Of a stretch of DNA of 9,046 bases, positions 1 through 5,684 are shown in pieces. The notes below the pieces were generated by a model, which was not told the origin of the DNA, did not search any database, and saw only the letters and a program-made list of their open reading frames with translations. Source of the stretch: Bifidobacterium sp. (GTDB lineage: Bacteria > Actinomycetota > Actinomycetes > Actinomycetales > Bifidobacteriaceae); the NCBI GenBank assembly GCA_022739095.1, contig JAIJEI010000071.1, positions 1 to 9,046 of the forward strand, written 5' to 3'. A program made the translations under genes and the position numbers. The number at the start of each line of letters is the position of its first letter. Within the stretch, counting starts at the first letter, position 1.

Positions 1-29
1 TTGGCTTTTTCCTGAGATTGGCGTATCTT
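1..29 (+). promoter_or_regulatory. putative promoter of the tRNA cluster
   Basis: TTGGCT at 1-6 and TATCTT at 24-29 are separated by exactly 17 nt. Each matches four of six positions of the sigma-70 -35 and -10 consensus. Transcription would start near 36, giving a leader of about 24 nt before the first tRNA at 60, to be trimmed by RNase P. The match is only moderate and the window begins at the -35 box, so an upstream gene in the same transcript cannot be excluded. Confidence 0.4.
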
Positions 30-59
30 TGTCACCTGTTGCCCGTGAAGGTAACACAT

Positions 60-132
60 GCGGACATAGCTTAGTTGGTAAAGCGCAACCTTGCCAAGGT
101 TGAGACCGCGGGTTCGAGTCCCGTTGTCCGCT
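60..132 (+). tRNA. tRNA-Gly (anticodon GCC)
   Basis: The 73-nt cloverleaf has acceptor arm GCGGACA (60-66) pairing with TGTCCGC (125-131) and discriminator T132. The anticodon stem CAACC/GGTTG encloses loop TTGCCAA with anticodon GCC. The T arm GCGGG-TTCGAGT-CCCGT carries the canonical TTCGA loop. The 3' CCA is not encoded, so it must be added by tRNA nucleotidyltransferase. It reads GGC and GGU glycine codons and is the first gene of a three-tRNA cluster. Confidence 0.95.
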
Positions 133-178
133 CTCGGATGGTTGATTCATACTGATTGATTCGACCGGAGGATGACCC

Positions 179-250
179 GGGCGGTTGGCGCAGTGGTAGC
201 GCACTTCCCTGACACGGAAGGGGTCACAAGTTCGAATCTTGTATCGCCCA
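179..250 (+). tRNA. tRNA-Val (anticodon GAC)
   Basis: The 72-nt cloverleaf has acceptor arm GGGCGGT (179-185) pairing with ATCGCCC (243-249), including one G-U pair, and discriminator A250. The anticodon stem CTTCC/GGAAG encloses CTGACAC, so the anticodon is GAC, reading GUC and GUU. The T loop is TTCGAAT. CCA is not encoded. It lies 46 nt after tRNA-Gly with no terminator between, so the two are probably co-transcribed. Confidence 0.95.
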
Positions 251-263
251 CTCGATGAATCGC

Positions 264-286
264 CGGCAGAATGTTGCCGTTTTTTT
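264..286 (+). terminator. intrinsic terminator-like hairpin between the two tRNA-Val genes
   Basis: CGGCA (264-268) pairs with TGCCG (275-279) around a 6-nt loop, followed directly by seven T (280-286). It lies 13 nt after tRNA-Val(GAC) and ends only 12 nt before tRNA-Val(CAC). The stem is short, so partial read-through is plausible; otherwise the next tRNA has no obvious promoter. Confidence 0.7.
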
Positions 287-298
287 CATCACAGGCTC

Positions 299-371
299 GG
301 GCGATTGGCGCAGCGGCTAGCGCACTTCGTTCACACCGAAGGGGTCGTAGGTTCGATTCCTACATCGCCCA
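299..371 (+). tRNA. tRNA-Val (anticodon CAC)
   Basis: The 73-nt cloverleaf has a perfect acceptor arm GGGCGAT (299-305)/ATCGCCC (364-370) and discriminator A371. The anticodon stem CTTCG/CGAAG encloses TTCACAC, so the anticodon is CAC and reads GUG. The T loop is TTCGATT. CCA is not encoded. Its acceptor and D-arm closely resemble the preceding Val(GAC) gene, which suggests an old tandem duplication with anticodon divergence. Confidence 0.95.
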
Positions 372-381
372 CCCGAGATTC

Positions 382-415
382 ACGCTCGTTGGCCATGTGG
401 CCGCGAGCGTTTTTT
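382..415 (+). terminator. Rho-independent terminator of the tRNA cluster
   Basis: ACGCTCG (382-388) pairs with CGAGCGT (404-410). An inner stem GGCC (391-394)/GGCC (399-402) closes on ATGT, and a run of T follows (410-415). It lies 11 nt past the last tRNA. Confidence 0.85.
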
Positions 416-465
416 CATAATCGACGTATTCCGATTATTCCCGAGATGGTTCCATCAAGGGCCTC

Positions 466-471
466 TACAAT
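466..471 (+). promoter_or_regulatory. -10 box of the methyltransferase remnant
   Basis: TACAAT matches TANNNT and ends 7 nt before the ATG at 479, so transcription would start at or next to the start codon and give a leaderless mRNA. No convincing -35 box is visible 16-18 nt upstream, and there is no Shine-Dalgarno sequence, which fits the leaderless reading. Confidence 0.5.
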
Positions 472-478
472 ACAAGCT

Positions 479-673
479 ATGCCTTTCCAATGGGATGCCC
501 AGCAATACCTGAAATTCGCCGAGCAACGTACGCAGCCGAGCCGCGACCTTCTCATATCGATACCATCGCAACCCCGACGCCCGCGCCACGGTCGTGCCGC
601 TGCCGGTCTTAGCGACTCGCAGGTAACCGATGATTACCGGTCTGCAGATGAATACGCCGAAGGAGCGTACTGA
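479..673 (+). pseudogene. truncated SAM-dependent methyltransferase remnant (trans-aconitate 2-methyltransferase-like N-terminus)
   Basis: The reading frame from ATG 479 encodes 64 residues. Residues 1-25 (WDAQQYLKFAEQRTQPSRDL) closely match the conserved N-terminus of Tam-type methyltransferases, whose members start WDPxQYLxFxxxRxRPxxDLL and run to about 250 residues. After residue 27 the resemblance stops. The SAM-binding DLGCGxG motif is absent from all three frames. A shifted frame just downstream reads PDARATVV, which could be a decayed or rearranged piece of the Rossmann domain. No C-terminal part was recognised before the next gene at 874. I infer a gene broken by deletion plus frameshift; a small intact protein is less likely. 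Its promoter box and start still look intact. The family call rests on remembered motif similarity, not on a search. Confidence 0.5.
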
Positions 674-873
674 TTCCTTTCTATGCATCGTGTTGTTCTG
701 CATCTGTGATGCTTTGAACAAGCGCATGATTGTGTGCGGTGCATTCGATGCAACCTGTGGTTGCGCGCGAATATGCAACCTGAAGATGGTGGCACGGAAC
801 TGGTTTGCCGTGGCATAGTGAGGGCATCGGCCGAATATGTCATGATGAGCATTACCTATGAAAGGGCACTCCG

Positions 874-2094
874 ATGAGTTTCCGCACCAACCTGCAATAC
901 CTGCGCGCACAACGCAACATGACCCAGGAACAGCTGGCTATGTTGCTCGGCGTCTCGCGCCAGGCCATCTCCAAATGGGAATCCGAGAAGGCTTATCCCG
1001 AGATGGACAAGCTGCTTATGATATGCGACCTGTTCGGTTGCACGCTTGATGACCTGGTACTTGGCGATGTGAGTGCGAGCGTGAACGTGGGCGCGGCCGC
1101 GCGCGGTGCAGCGGAGAGCGACCATGGCTCGGCTGTCAGAACCGTAACCGGGGAGGGCGCCGGGGAACCCGCGTATGTGAAGGATACTGATGGGAACATC
1201 GGTGGATTAGTGCGGTCTGGCGGTGACGGCATCAATGGCCCGAGCTCCGCAAATGCATCGCCCAGTGAAACGTTGCACGGAACCAGTTCATCGCGTCCCG
1301 ACACGCTGGCTAATGCGGCTGCCTTACCGCAGGATCTGACCGGTTACGATGAGCACCGCTGCCGATTCGCGTTGCTGATTGCCGGTGGTGTCGCGGCGAT
1401 TATCGCGAGAGCCGGCGTCGGCAACCTGTTCGATTCCGATAATTCCATTCTCGGCGTGACGCCACTCAACGATTTTCTGACATTCCTGTGCATTTGCGTG
1501 GGCGTGATCATCGGGCTGGCGATGCTGATTTCGGGCGGCATGTCGCACGCCGACTTCAAACGGCGGCATCCCTATGTCGAGGATTTCTATACTGAGGAGG
1601 ATCGCAGCCGAGAACTGCGGCTGCTGGTCATCGGCATCGTCGGCGGAATCGCGGCTATCCTGGTCGGCACCGCGGCGATGGTCTATGCCGATGATGTGCT
1701 GGGCGTCTCCGATGGCTGGCCGGCCGCGATCATGCTGCTGCTGTGCGCACCCGCCGTTTTCGGGTTCATCTACTGCGGCATGAGGTACAGTCTGCTCAAT
1801 ATCAATGACTACAACAAAGCGGCCGAGACCGACCGAAAAGAACACGCGGGCGAACAGGATTTCTATGCCAGACTGACCGGCGCGGTATGCGGCATCATCA
1901 TACTGATAGCCACGGTGACCGGCCTGTGCCTGCTGTTTTTGAACCCTGCGGCATTGCGCGGCGATTGGTCGGACGTCGGGTCGAGCGCCGCGGACGGGGC
2001 GATGTTCTGGTTGCCGTGGCCGATTGGCGGTGTGCTGTGCGGCGTTGCGGCCCTCGCCATTCAGCTGGTCAAGGATTATCGCGAGCGCAAGTGA
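874..2094 (+). CDS. XRE-family DNA-binding protein with six-helix membrane domain
   Basis: This 406-residue protein begins with a clear HTH_3/XRE domain at residues 4-62. Recognition-type helices lie at TQEQLAMLLG (17-26) and SRQAISKWE (28-36), followed by the usual YPEMDKLLMICDLF and LDDLVLGD ending. Residues 66-155 form a polar, low-complexity linker. About six hydrophobic segments follow, near 164-183, 200-222, 249-270, 283-303, 335-356 and 378-398, so the DNA-binding head should sit on the cytoplasmic face of the membrane. XRE heads fused to multi-helix tails are known in Firmicutes and bifidobacteria as uncharacterised regulators; the ligand and targets are unknown. GAAAGGG (860-866) is a good ribosome-binding site 7 nt before ATG. 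It stands alone: a methyltransferase stub lies upstream, about 200 bases (674-873) show no gene, and a repeat array lies just downstream. Confidence 0.85.
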   Translation: MSFRTNLQYLRAQRNMTQEQLAMLLGVSRQAISKWESEKAYPEMDKLLMICDLFGCTLDDLVLGDVSASVNVGAAARGAAESDHGSAVRTVTGEGAGEPAYVKDTDGNIGGLVRSGGDGINGPSSANASPSETLHGTSSSRPDTLANAAALPQDLTGYDEHRCRFALLIAGGVAAIIARAGVGNLFDSDNSILGVTPLNDFLTFLCICVGVIIGLAMLISGGMSHADFKRRHPYVEDFYTEEDRSRELRLLVIGIVGGIAAILVGTAAMVYADDVLGVSDGWPAAIMLLLCAPAVFGFIYCGMRYSLLNINDYNKAAETDRKEHAGEQDFYARLTGAVCGIIILIATVTGLCLLFLNPAALRGDWSDVGSSAADGAMFWLPWPIGGVLCGVAALAIQLVKDYRERK

Positions 2095-2154
2095 TCAAGC
2101 GGTGATGGTCCATCGTTATTAGGGCCCGCTGCAGGGGTTGCGAGATATCGCCCG

Positions 2155-2402
2155 CGGCGCAGAGTTGCCGAGGACTGGCAGGTTGGCCTCGCTGAGGGCT
2201 CTTTAACAGTGCCGAGTTGCCAGTATTTGGCATGTTGGCGTTGCTGGGGGACGAGTCAGTGACGCCAACTCGCCAAGCTCTGGCGGATTGGCCTCGCGCA
2301 AGGGTCGCGCAGCGGTGCCAAGCCGCCAAAGACCGGCAGGCTAACTCCGTGATTATTACTGAGTGACGCCGTGTTGCCAGTATTTGGCAGTTCTGCGTCG
2401 CC
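2155..2402. repeat. five-unit array of ~52-bp degenerate repeats, each with a 15-bp dyad
   Basis: Five dyads of form YGCCR-N5-YGGCR lie at 2166-2180, 2218-2232, 2271-2285, 2324-2338 and 2375-2389. Start-to-start distances are 52, 53, 53 and 51. GCC-N7-GGC is invariant in all five. Units 2 and 5 share an identical 17-mer (2216-2232 and 2373-2389). The flanks are also related: most units have a GCC(A/G)-type half-site before the dyad, and units 1-3 have TTGGC(C/G) after it. In unit 3 this extends the dyad to a 29-nt imperfect palindrome (2266-2294) with 10 of 12 pairs. The array lies between the convergent XRE and transporter genes and has no credible ORF. It could be a set of protein-binding sites, an RNA hairpin array or a decayed tandem repeat. 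Confidence 0.75.
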
Positions 2403-2469
2403 GTTGGTACAGATATTGGCGCATCAGCGGCGCTGAACATGCTCAGGCGTCGTCGGAAGGACAGTTGTT

Positions 2470-2707
2470 GGCCCACTGACGACACTGAAGACGCTGTCAG
2501 CGTCGTTAGCGGACCAAAAACTGCTCTGGTGCCGACGTTAAGCGCGCTCAACGTCGGCGGTCCGCCATTTCGTGGCCCGGTGACGACGCTAATGCCCGTT
2601 TATACGTGTATACCGTCATCGGTGTGCCAAGGTTTGGTCCGCTGACGACGCTGTTGCATGTGCAGGCTCATCCGTGCGTCGTTATCGCATTGCGATTTGG
2701 CGGACCA
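2470..2707. repeat. cluster of direct and inverted repeats with TGACGACGCT and GGTCCGC blocks
   Basis: CAGCGTCGTTAGCGGACC (arm 2498-2518) is the reverse complement, with one mismatch in 21, of arm 2633-2653. Related direct copies are GGCCCACTGACGACACTG (2470-2487), GGCCCGGTGACGACGCTA (2575-2592) and GGTCCGCTGACGACGCTG (2636-2653). The cluster also contains the perfect odd palindromes GACGCTG-T-CAGCGTC (2490-2504), GGCGG-T-CCGCC (2556-2566) and ATCGCA-T-TGCGAT (2684-2696), and a last inverted block GGCGGACCA (2699-2707). No protein-coding gene is supported. It resembles a nested intergenic repeat family of unknown origin, distinct in sequence from the dyad array just upstream. Confidence 0.65.
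2531..2558. repeat. perfect 9-bp stem-loop inside the repeat cluster
   Basis: GCCGACGTT (2531-2539) pairs perfectly with AACGTCGGC (2550-2558) around a 10-nt loop, which itself contains the palindrome AGCGCGCT. No T-run follows on either strand, so it is not a standard intrinsic terminator. It may still help separate the two convergent transcription units. Confidence 0.6.
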
Positions 2708-2763
2708 TCAATTTAAGGCTTGACGCAATAGCCTATCGGCGTCGGCGTCTTCACCTGTGAGCC

Positions 2764-4041
2764 TCACTCCCGCGTCGGGTCCTTTTGCAGGAGCAGGAAG
2801 ACGAGCGCCACGACGAGCAGGACGGCGATGGAGAGCACGCCGAACGAGGCGTTGCCGGTCAGGGACGTGGTGGTGGCCACCAGGAAGGTGCCGATGATCG
2901 AAGCTGTTTTCCCGAAGATATCGTAGAAGCCGTAGTACTCGTTGGCGTGGTCCTTGGGGATGATCTTGCCGTAGTACGAGCGGGAGAGCGCTTGGATGCC
3001 GCCTTGGAACATGCCGACCAGAATCGCCAGAATCCAGAATTCCACGGCCGCTTTCAGGAAGAACGCGGCGAAGAACACGATGCACATGTACGCCACGACC
3101 GCCGCCGTGATCATCACTTTGCAGCCGGACCGGCCGGCCAGACGACCGTAGAGAATCGCGCAGGGGAAGGCCACGAACTGCGTGACGAGCAGTGCCACCA
3201 CCAGCTGGGTGGAGTCGATGCCAAGCTCGGCACCGTAGGAGGTACTCATCGAAATCACCGTGTTCACGGCGTCGATGTAGAAGAAGAACGCGATCATGAA
3301 CATCCACAACGGCTTGTTCTTCACGATTTTGCCGAACGTGCCCGCCAGCTCGCTGAACGTGCCGTGCACGGCCGAGCCCAGCTGGTCGCAGGTGGCACGG
3401 TAGTGCACCTGGCGGTAGCTGGTAAGCAGCGGGATGGTGAACGCCACCCACCAGATGGCGGTGATGATGAACGAGGCGCGCGTGCAAGCCACCGTGGACC
3501 AGCCGAAGAGCGACGGGCCACCGAAGATCAGCGCGATGCAGAAGATGAACGGCACGGTGGAGCCGATGTAGCCCCAGCCGTAGCCGTGCGAGGAGACCTT
3601 GTCCATGCGCTCGTTCGAGGTGGTGTCGATGAGCATCGAATCGTAGAACGTCAGCGAGCCGTTGAGGCCGATGGTCGCCAGAATGTAGACGACGAGGAAC
3701 GGCAGCCAGGTCAGGGGCAGGGCCATTGCGCAGCAGGTGACCACGCCGGTGCCGAAGAAGCCAAGGAAGAACTTGATTTTCATGCCTTGCACGTCGGCGA
3801 TGGAGCCGAGCAGCGGCATGAGCAGCGCGATGATCAGCGATGCGATGGTCTGCGCGTAGCCCCAGGCGGACACGATGTTGCCGTCCGCCGGCATGAGCGA
3901 TTTGGCGTAAATGGGGATGACGGCGGTGGAGAGCAGTACGAATGCCGAGTTGCCGACGTCGTAGATGATCCACTTCTTCTCGCGGGCGGTCAGTTTGGCG
4001 CTTTGCGGCACCGGTTTGTGGACATTCGTGGGATCAGTCAT
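2764..4041 (-). CDS. MFS transporter, UMF1/Atg22 family
   Basis: This 425-residue polytopic membrane protein has about 12 hydrophobic segments. Near the N-terminus it has YDVGNSAF (27-34), corresponding to the DWANSAF signature of the UMF1 (unknown major facilitator) family. Near the C-terminus it has QALSRSYYGKIIP (350-362) and EYYGFYDIFGKTASIIG (368-384), also typical of that family, which is related to yeast Atg22 vacuolar amino-acid effluxers. Substrates in bacteria are largely undefined; small-molecule export is inferred only from family. I chose ATG 4041 because GAGGAG (complement of 4047-4052) lies 5 nt upstream; an in-frame GTG at 4047 overlaps that ribosome-binding site and is unlikely. 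A weak TACGAT -10 box (4078-4073) lies just upstream. It is downstream of the kinase gene but separated by a terminator, so it is probably transcribed separately. Confidence 0.88.
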   Translation of the reverse strand: MTDPTNVHKPVPQSAKLTAREKKWIIYDVGNSAFVLLSTAVIPIYAKSLMPADGNIVSAWGYAQTIASLIIALLMPLLGSIADVQGMKIKFFLGFFGTGVVTCCAMALPLTWLPFLVVYILATIGLNGSLTFYDSMLIDTTSNERMDKVSSHGYGWGYIGSTVPFIFCIALIFGGPSLFGWSTVACTRASFIITAIWWVAFTIPLLTSYRQVHYRATCDQLGSAVHGTFSELAGTFGKIVKNKPLWMFMIAFFFYIDAVNTVISMSTSYGAELGIDSTQLVVALLVTQFVAFPCAILYGRLAGRSGCKVMITAAVVAYMCIVFFAAFFLKAAVEFWILAILVGMFQGGIQALSRSYYGKIIPKDHANEYYGFYDIFGKTASIIGTFLVATTTSLTGNASFGVLSIAVLLVVALVFLLLQKDPTRE

Positions 4042-4130
4042 ATGCACTCCTCGACAGTATTCAACTCAATCTATCGTAGAAGCACGGACTAGGGTAGAAA
4101 ACCGCCAAAGTTGAACGGCGGATGAATAAT

Positions 4131-4217
4131 GCCGGAGCCCCTCTCTAAGGGGAGCCAGAGCAAAAAATAGCTCCCCTCTCTGAGGGGAGCTGGGCGCGAA
4201 GCGGACTAAAGGGAGCC
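4131..4217. repeat. REP-like GGGGAG hairpin repeats
   Basis: Two versions of the same hairpin occur in tandem: a degenerate one, CCCCT (4138-4142)/AGGGG (4148-4152), and a perfect one, AGCTCCCCTC (4169-4178)/GAGGGGAGCT (4182-4191). They share the block CCTCTCTRAGGGGAGC. A third partial copy, AAAGGGAGCC (4208-4217), follows GCGCGAAGCGGACT. The layout of paired CTCCCCT/AGGGGAG arms plus a GCGAAGC spacer looks like a dispersed intergenic palindromic repeat rather than a unique terminator. Confidence 0.5.
4161..4191 (-). terminator. Rho-independent terminator of the PfkB-family gene
   Basis: Read on the minus strand, a perfect 10-bp stem with a 3-nt loop (4191-4169) is followed by ATTTTTTG (complement of 4161-4168). 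It lies about 75 nt after the kinase stop and before the transporter, so it should separate the two minus-strand genes. It is built from the REP-like repeat at 4131-4217. Confidence 0.75.
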
Positions 4218-4221
4218 GATC

Positions 4222-4249
4222 GTGGATTCCCTCAGATGAGGAAATCCAC
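4222..4249. repeat. stem-loop just after the kinase stop codon
   Basis: GTGGATT (4222-4228) pairs with AATCCAC (4243-4249). After one C/A mismatch the stem continues CCTC/GAGG around AGAT. It lies 15 nt beyond the minus-strand stop and lacks a T-run, so it could stabilise the 3' end of the mRNA rather than terminate. Confidence 0.5.
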
Positions 4250-4264
4250 TCAATCGTCCGGAAA

Positions 4265-5278
4265 CTATTCGCCGATCAGCGCAATGGCCTCGTCGTAATC
4301 GGGGCATTGCGGCACGCCGTTGAGGCTGTGCTGGATGGCGATGGATGCCGCCGCGTTGGCGATCTTCACCGATTCGGCCAGACTACGGCCCTCGGCCAGC
4401 ATCGCGCACATCACGCCGGTGTGGCAACCGCCCGCCGAACGGGTGTGTACGGCCTTGGTCGGGTATCCCTCGATATGAATCGTCTCGCCACCTGGCTCAC
4501 GAATCCAAGCGCCGCTGGCGCCGACACGCACCACCAGCGGCGCGCGCAGTGTAGTGCCCAAGCCGTCACACAACTGGTGCATGAAGTCGTCGAGTCCGCC
4601 GCCGATGGTGACTTTGCTGTCGTCGATCGGCGCGCCCAGACGCTCGGCCAGCGTCATGGCCTCCTGACGGTTGCAGGACCAGACCGGGCGTGCGAGCACC
4701 AGATCCTCAAGCATGTGGTCATTGACCAGACGCAACGTATTGGTGGAATTGACCACCAGCGTGTAGTCGCGTGCAGCCGGGTCGGTGCCGGCCTTGAGCA
4801 GGAATCCGTCCACGCCGGTGGCCGTGTGGTCCATCAGTGTGTTGCCGCTGATGTGCACCACGTCTTTGGGCTGCGGTTCCAGCGTGTTGAACGTGTCCGC
4901 ATCGCCATGAGCCTCGGCGCCATAGGAAGCGATGAACGTCTTCTTCGGCGCGCCGGAGCTCAGCACCACGCGGAAGCCGGAATCCTCATCAAGACGATCC
5001 TGACCGATATGCGTAATGCCGTTGTCTTGGAATGATTGGCGGATGAAATGAGCCCACAGGCCGTTGCCTAGAATGCCGGCGTGTTCGGTCGGCACGCCCA
5101 TGCGGCTGGCCGCCTGCAGCACGCGATAGCTGCCGCCAATGGAGGGCTTCGGATGATCGGCCACGGCGAATCCGCCCTGTGCCGGCACCTCGTCCACATT
5201 GAGCATAATGTCCACCCAGACTTGACCCAGTGAAATCACGCTGGGCTCGTGAGTGCCGATACCTCGCCTGAGATTCAA
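4265..5278 (-). CDS. PfkB-family (YegV-like) sugar kinase homologue with altered GAGD motif
   Basis: The 337-residue product fits PfkB/ribokinase-family length and resembles E. coli YegV. Comparable segments (numbered from TTG 5278) are the N-terminal strand VISLGQVWVDIML, IGGSYRVLQAASRMG near 47-61 where the family has GGxxxNxA, SCNRQEA near 201-207 where it has NxxEA, and VVRVGASGAW near 249-258. The signature DTxGAGDxxxxG, which carries the catalytic Asp, reads HTRSAGGCHTG near 278-288: D to H, G to S and catalytic D to G, with the frame intact on both sides. The usual substrate-site Asn of the GG motif is also missing. It may be inactive or have another role. I prefer TTG 5278 because AAGGAGG (complement of 5287-5293) lies 8 nt upstream. 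An in-frame GTG at 5308 with a weaker AAGGGG 5 nt upstream is the alternative and would add 10 residues. Confidence 0.85.
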   Translation of the reverse strand: MNLRRGIGTHEPSVISLGQVWVDIMLNVDEVPAQGGFAVADHPKPSIGGSYRVLQAASRMGVPTEHAGILGNGLWAHFIRQSFQDNGITHIGQDRLDEDSGFRVVLSSGAPKKTFIASYGAEAHGDADTFNTLEPQPKDVVHISGNTLMDHTATGVDGFLLKAGTDPAARDYTLVVNSTNTLRLVNDHMLEDLVLARPVWSCNRQEAMTLAERLGAPIDDSKVTIGGGLDDFMHQLCDGLGTTLRAPLVVRVGASGAWIREPGGETIHIEGYPTKAVHTRSAGGCHTGVMCAMLAEGRSLAESVKIANAAASIAIQHSLNGVPQCPDYDEAIALIGE

Positions 5279-5332
5279 CGTGACAGCCTCCTTCGTCGTA
5301 AGTTGCACGAGGTCCCCTTCGTCCCCTACCGT

Positions 5333-5357
5333 CTCTTATACCGAGATTATATGAGAG
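5333..5357 (-). promoter_or_regulatory. -10 region of the kinase promoter with overlapping dyad
   Basis: On the minus strand TATAAT (complement of 5346-5351) is a perfect -10 box about 40 nt before GTG 5308 and 70 nt before TTG 5278. No good -35 is visible 17 nt upstream. CTCTTATA (5333-5340) and TATGAGAG (5350-5357) form an inverted repeat with one mismatch covering the -10 box and the predicted start site, a plausible operator. Confidence 0.45.
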
Positions 5358-5427
5358 TTTGCTGGATGCGGAATAGGCAGGCCGGCGTGTTTTATCGGGT
5401 AAACGCTATGATCTGCTGCGTAATTCG

Positions 5428-5537
5428 CCGCTGGCGAACTGCTGACGAACTACTTGTGGACCGCTGGCGAACCGATGTCGAGCCGCTCGCGAACCGCTGA
5501 TGGCCCACTCGCAAGATGCGCTCGAACCGCGCGTGAA
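5428..5537. repeat. ten tandem degenerate 11-mers, consensus CCGCTGGCGAA
   Basis: Ten consecutive 11-nt units run without gaps from 5428 to 5537. Units 1 (5428-5438) and 4 (5461-5471) are identical, CCGCTGGCGAA; others include CTGCTGACGAA, CCGCTCGCGAA and CCGCGCGTGAA. Units 3, 5, 7, 8 and 9 are more diverged. A partial eleventh unit begins at 5538. The array lies between the divergent kinase and rpmB promoters, and frames through it are not credible genes. It may be replication slippage that later decayed, or phased protein-binding sites, since 11 bp is close to one helical turn. Confidence 0.7.
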
Positions 5538-5569
5538 CCGCCGAAGTTTGCCCATGATACACGCAAGAG

Positions 5570-5598
5570 TTGCGGTTGTCGGTATTGGGCTATATATT
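5570..5598 (+). promoter_or_regulatory. promoter of rpmB
   Basis: TTGCGG (5570-5575) and TATATT (5593-5598) are separated by 17 nt. Transcription would start near 5605, giving an 80-nt leader before rpmB. Just upstream of the ribosome-binding site CTTGA (5655-5659) can pair with TCAAG (5664-5668), a small hairpin that could modulate initiation. Confidence 0.55.
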
Positions 5599-5684
5599 TG
5601 TGAAGCTGTGTGTTCGGCATGTCGGGCGAAACCGGCGGTCGAATGCGTGAAAGACTTGACACATCAAGGTTAAGGGAGTCCATC

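Noticed and set aside
29..57. TTGTCA-N17-TAACAC promoter match before tRNA-Gly
   Set aside because: The -10 box would end only 2 nt before the mature tRNA, so transcription would start inside the gene.
455..910. 151-codon minus-strand open frame before the XRE gene
   Set aside because: No recognised family, no convincing ribosome-binding site, and it runs over the methyltransferase remnant and the XRE start.
2155..2402. Possible CRISPR array
   Set aside because: The repeats are degenerate and only 15-17 nt in the conserved part, the intervening sequences are related to each other rather than unique, and no cas genes are present.
2708..3973. 421-codon minus-strand frame overlapping the transporter in another frame
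   Set aside because: Arg/His-rich out-of-frame reading of the transporter gene without recognisable motifs.
2785..4092. 435-codon open frame on the plus strand, opposite the transporter
   Set aside because: Its composition is dominated by His, Arg, Asp and Glu as expected for the antisense of a GC-rich membrane protein gene; no family recognised, while the minus-strand frame has clear UMF1 motifs.
5249..5500. 83-codon plus-strand open frame over the kinase start and the 11-mer array
   Set aside because: It overlaps the kinase start antisense, has no ribosome-binding site and ends inside the tandem repeats; no similarity recognised.
5656..5661. Perfect TTGACA -35 box upstream of rpmB
   Set aside because: No -10 box lies 16-18 nt downstream before the start codon; the sequence is better explained as part of the small hairpin before the ribosome-binding site.
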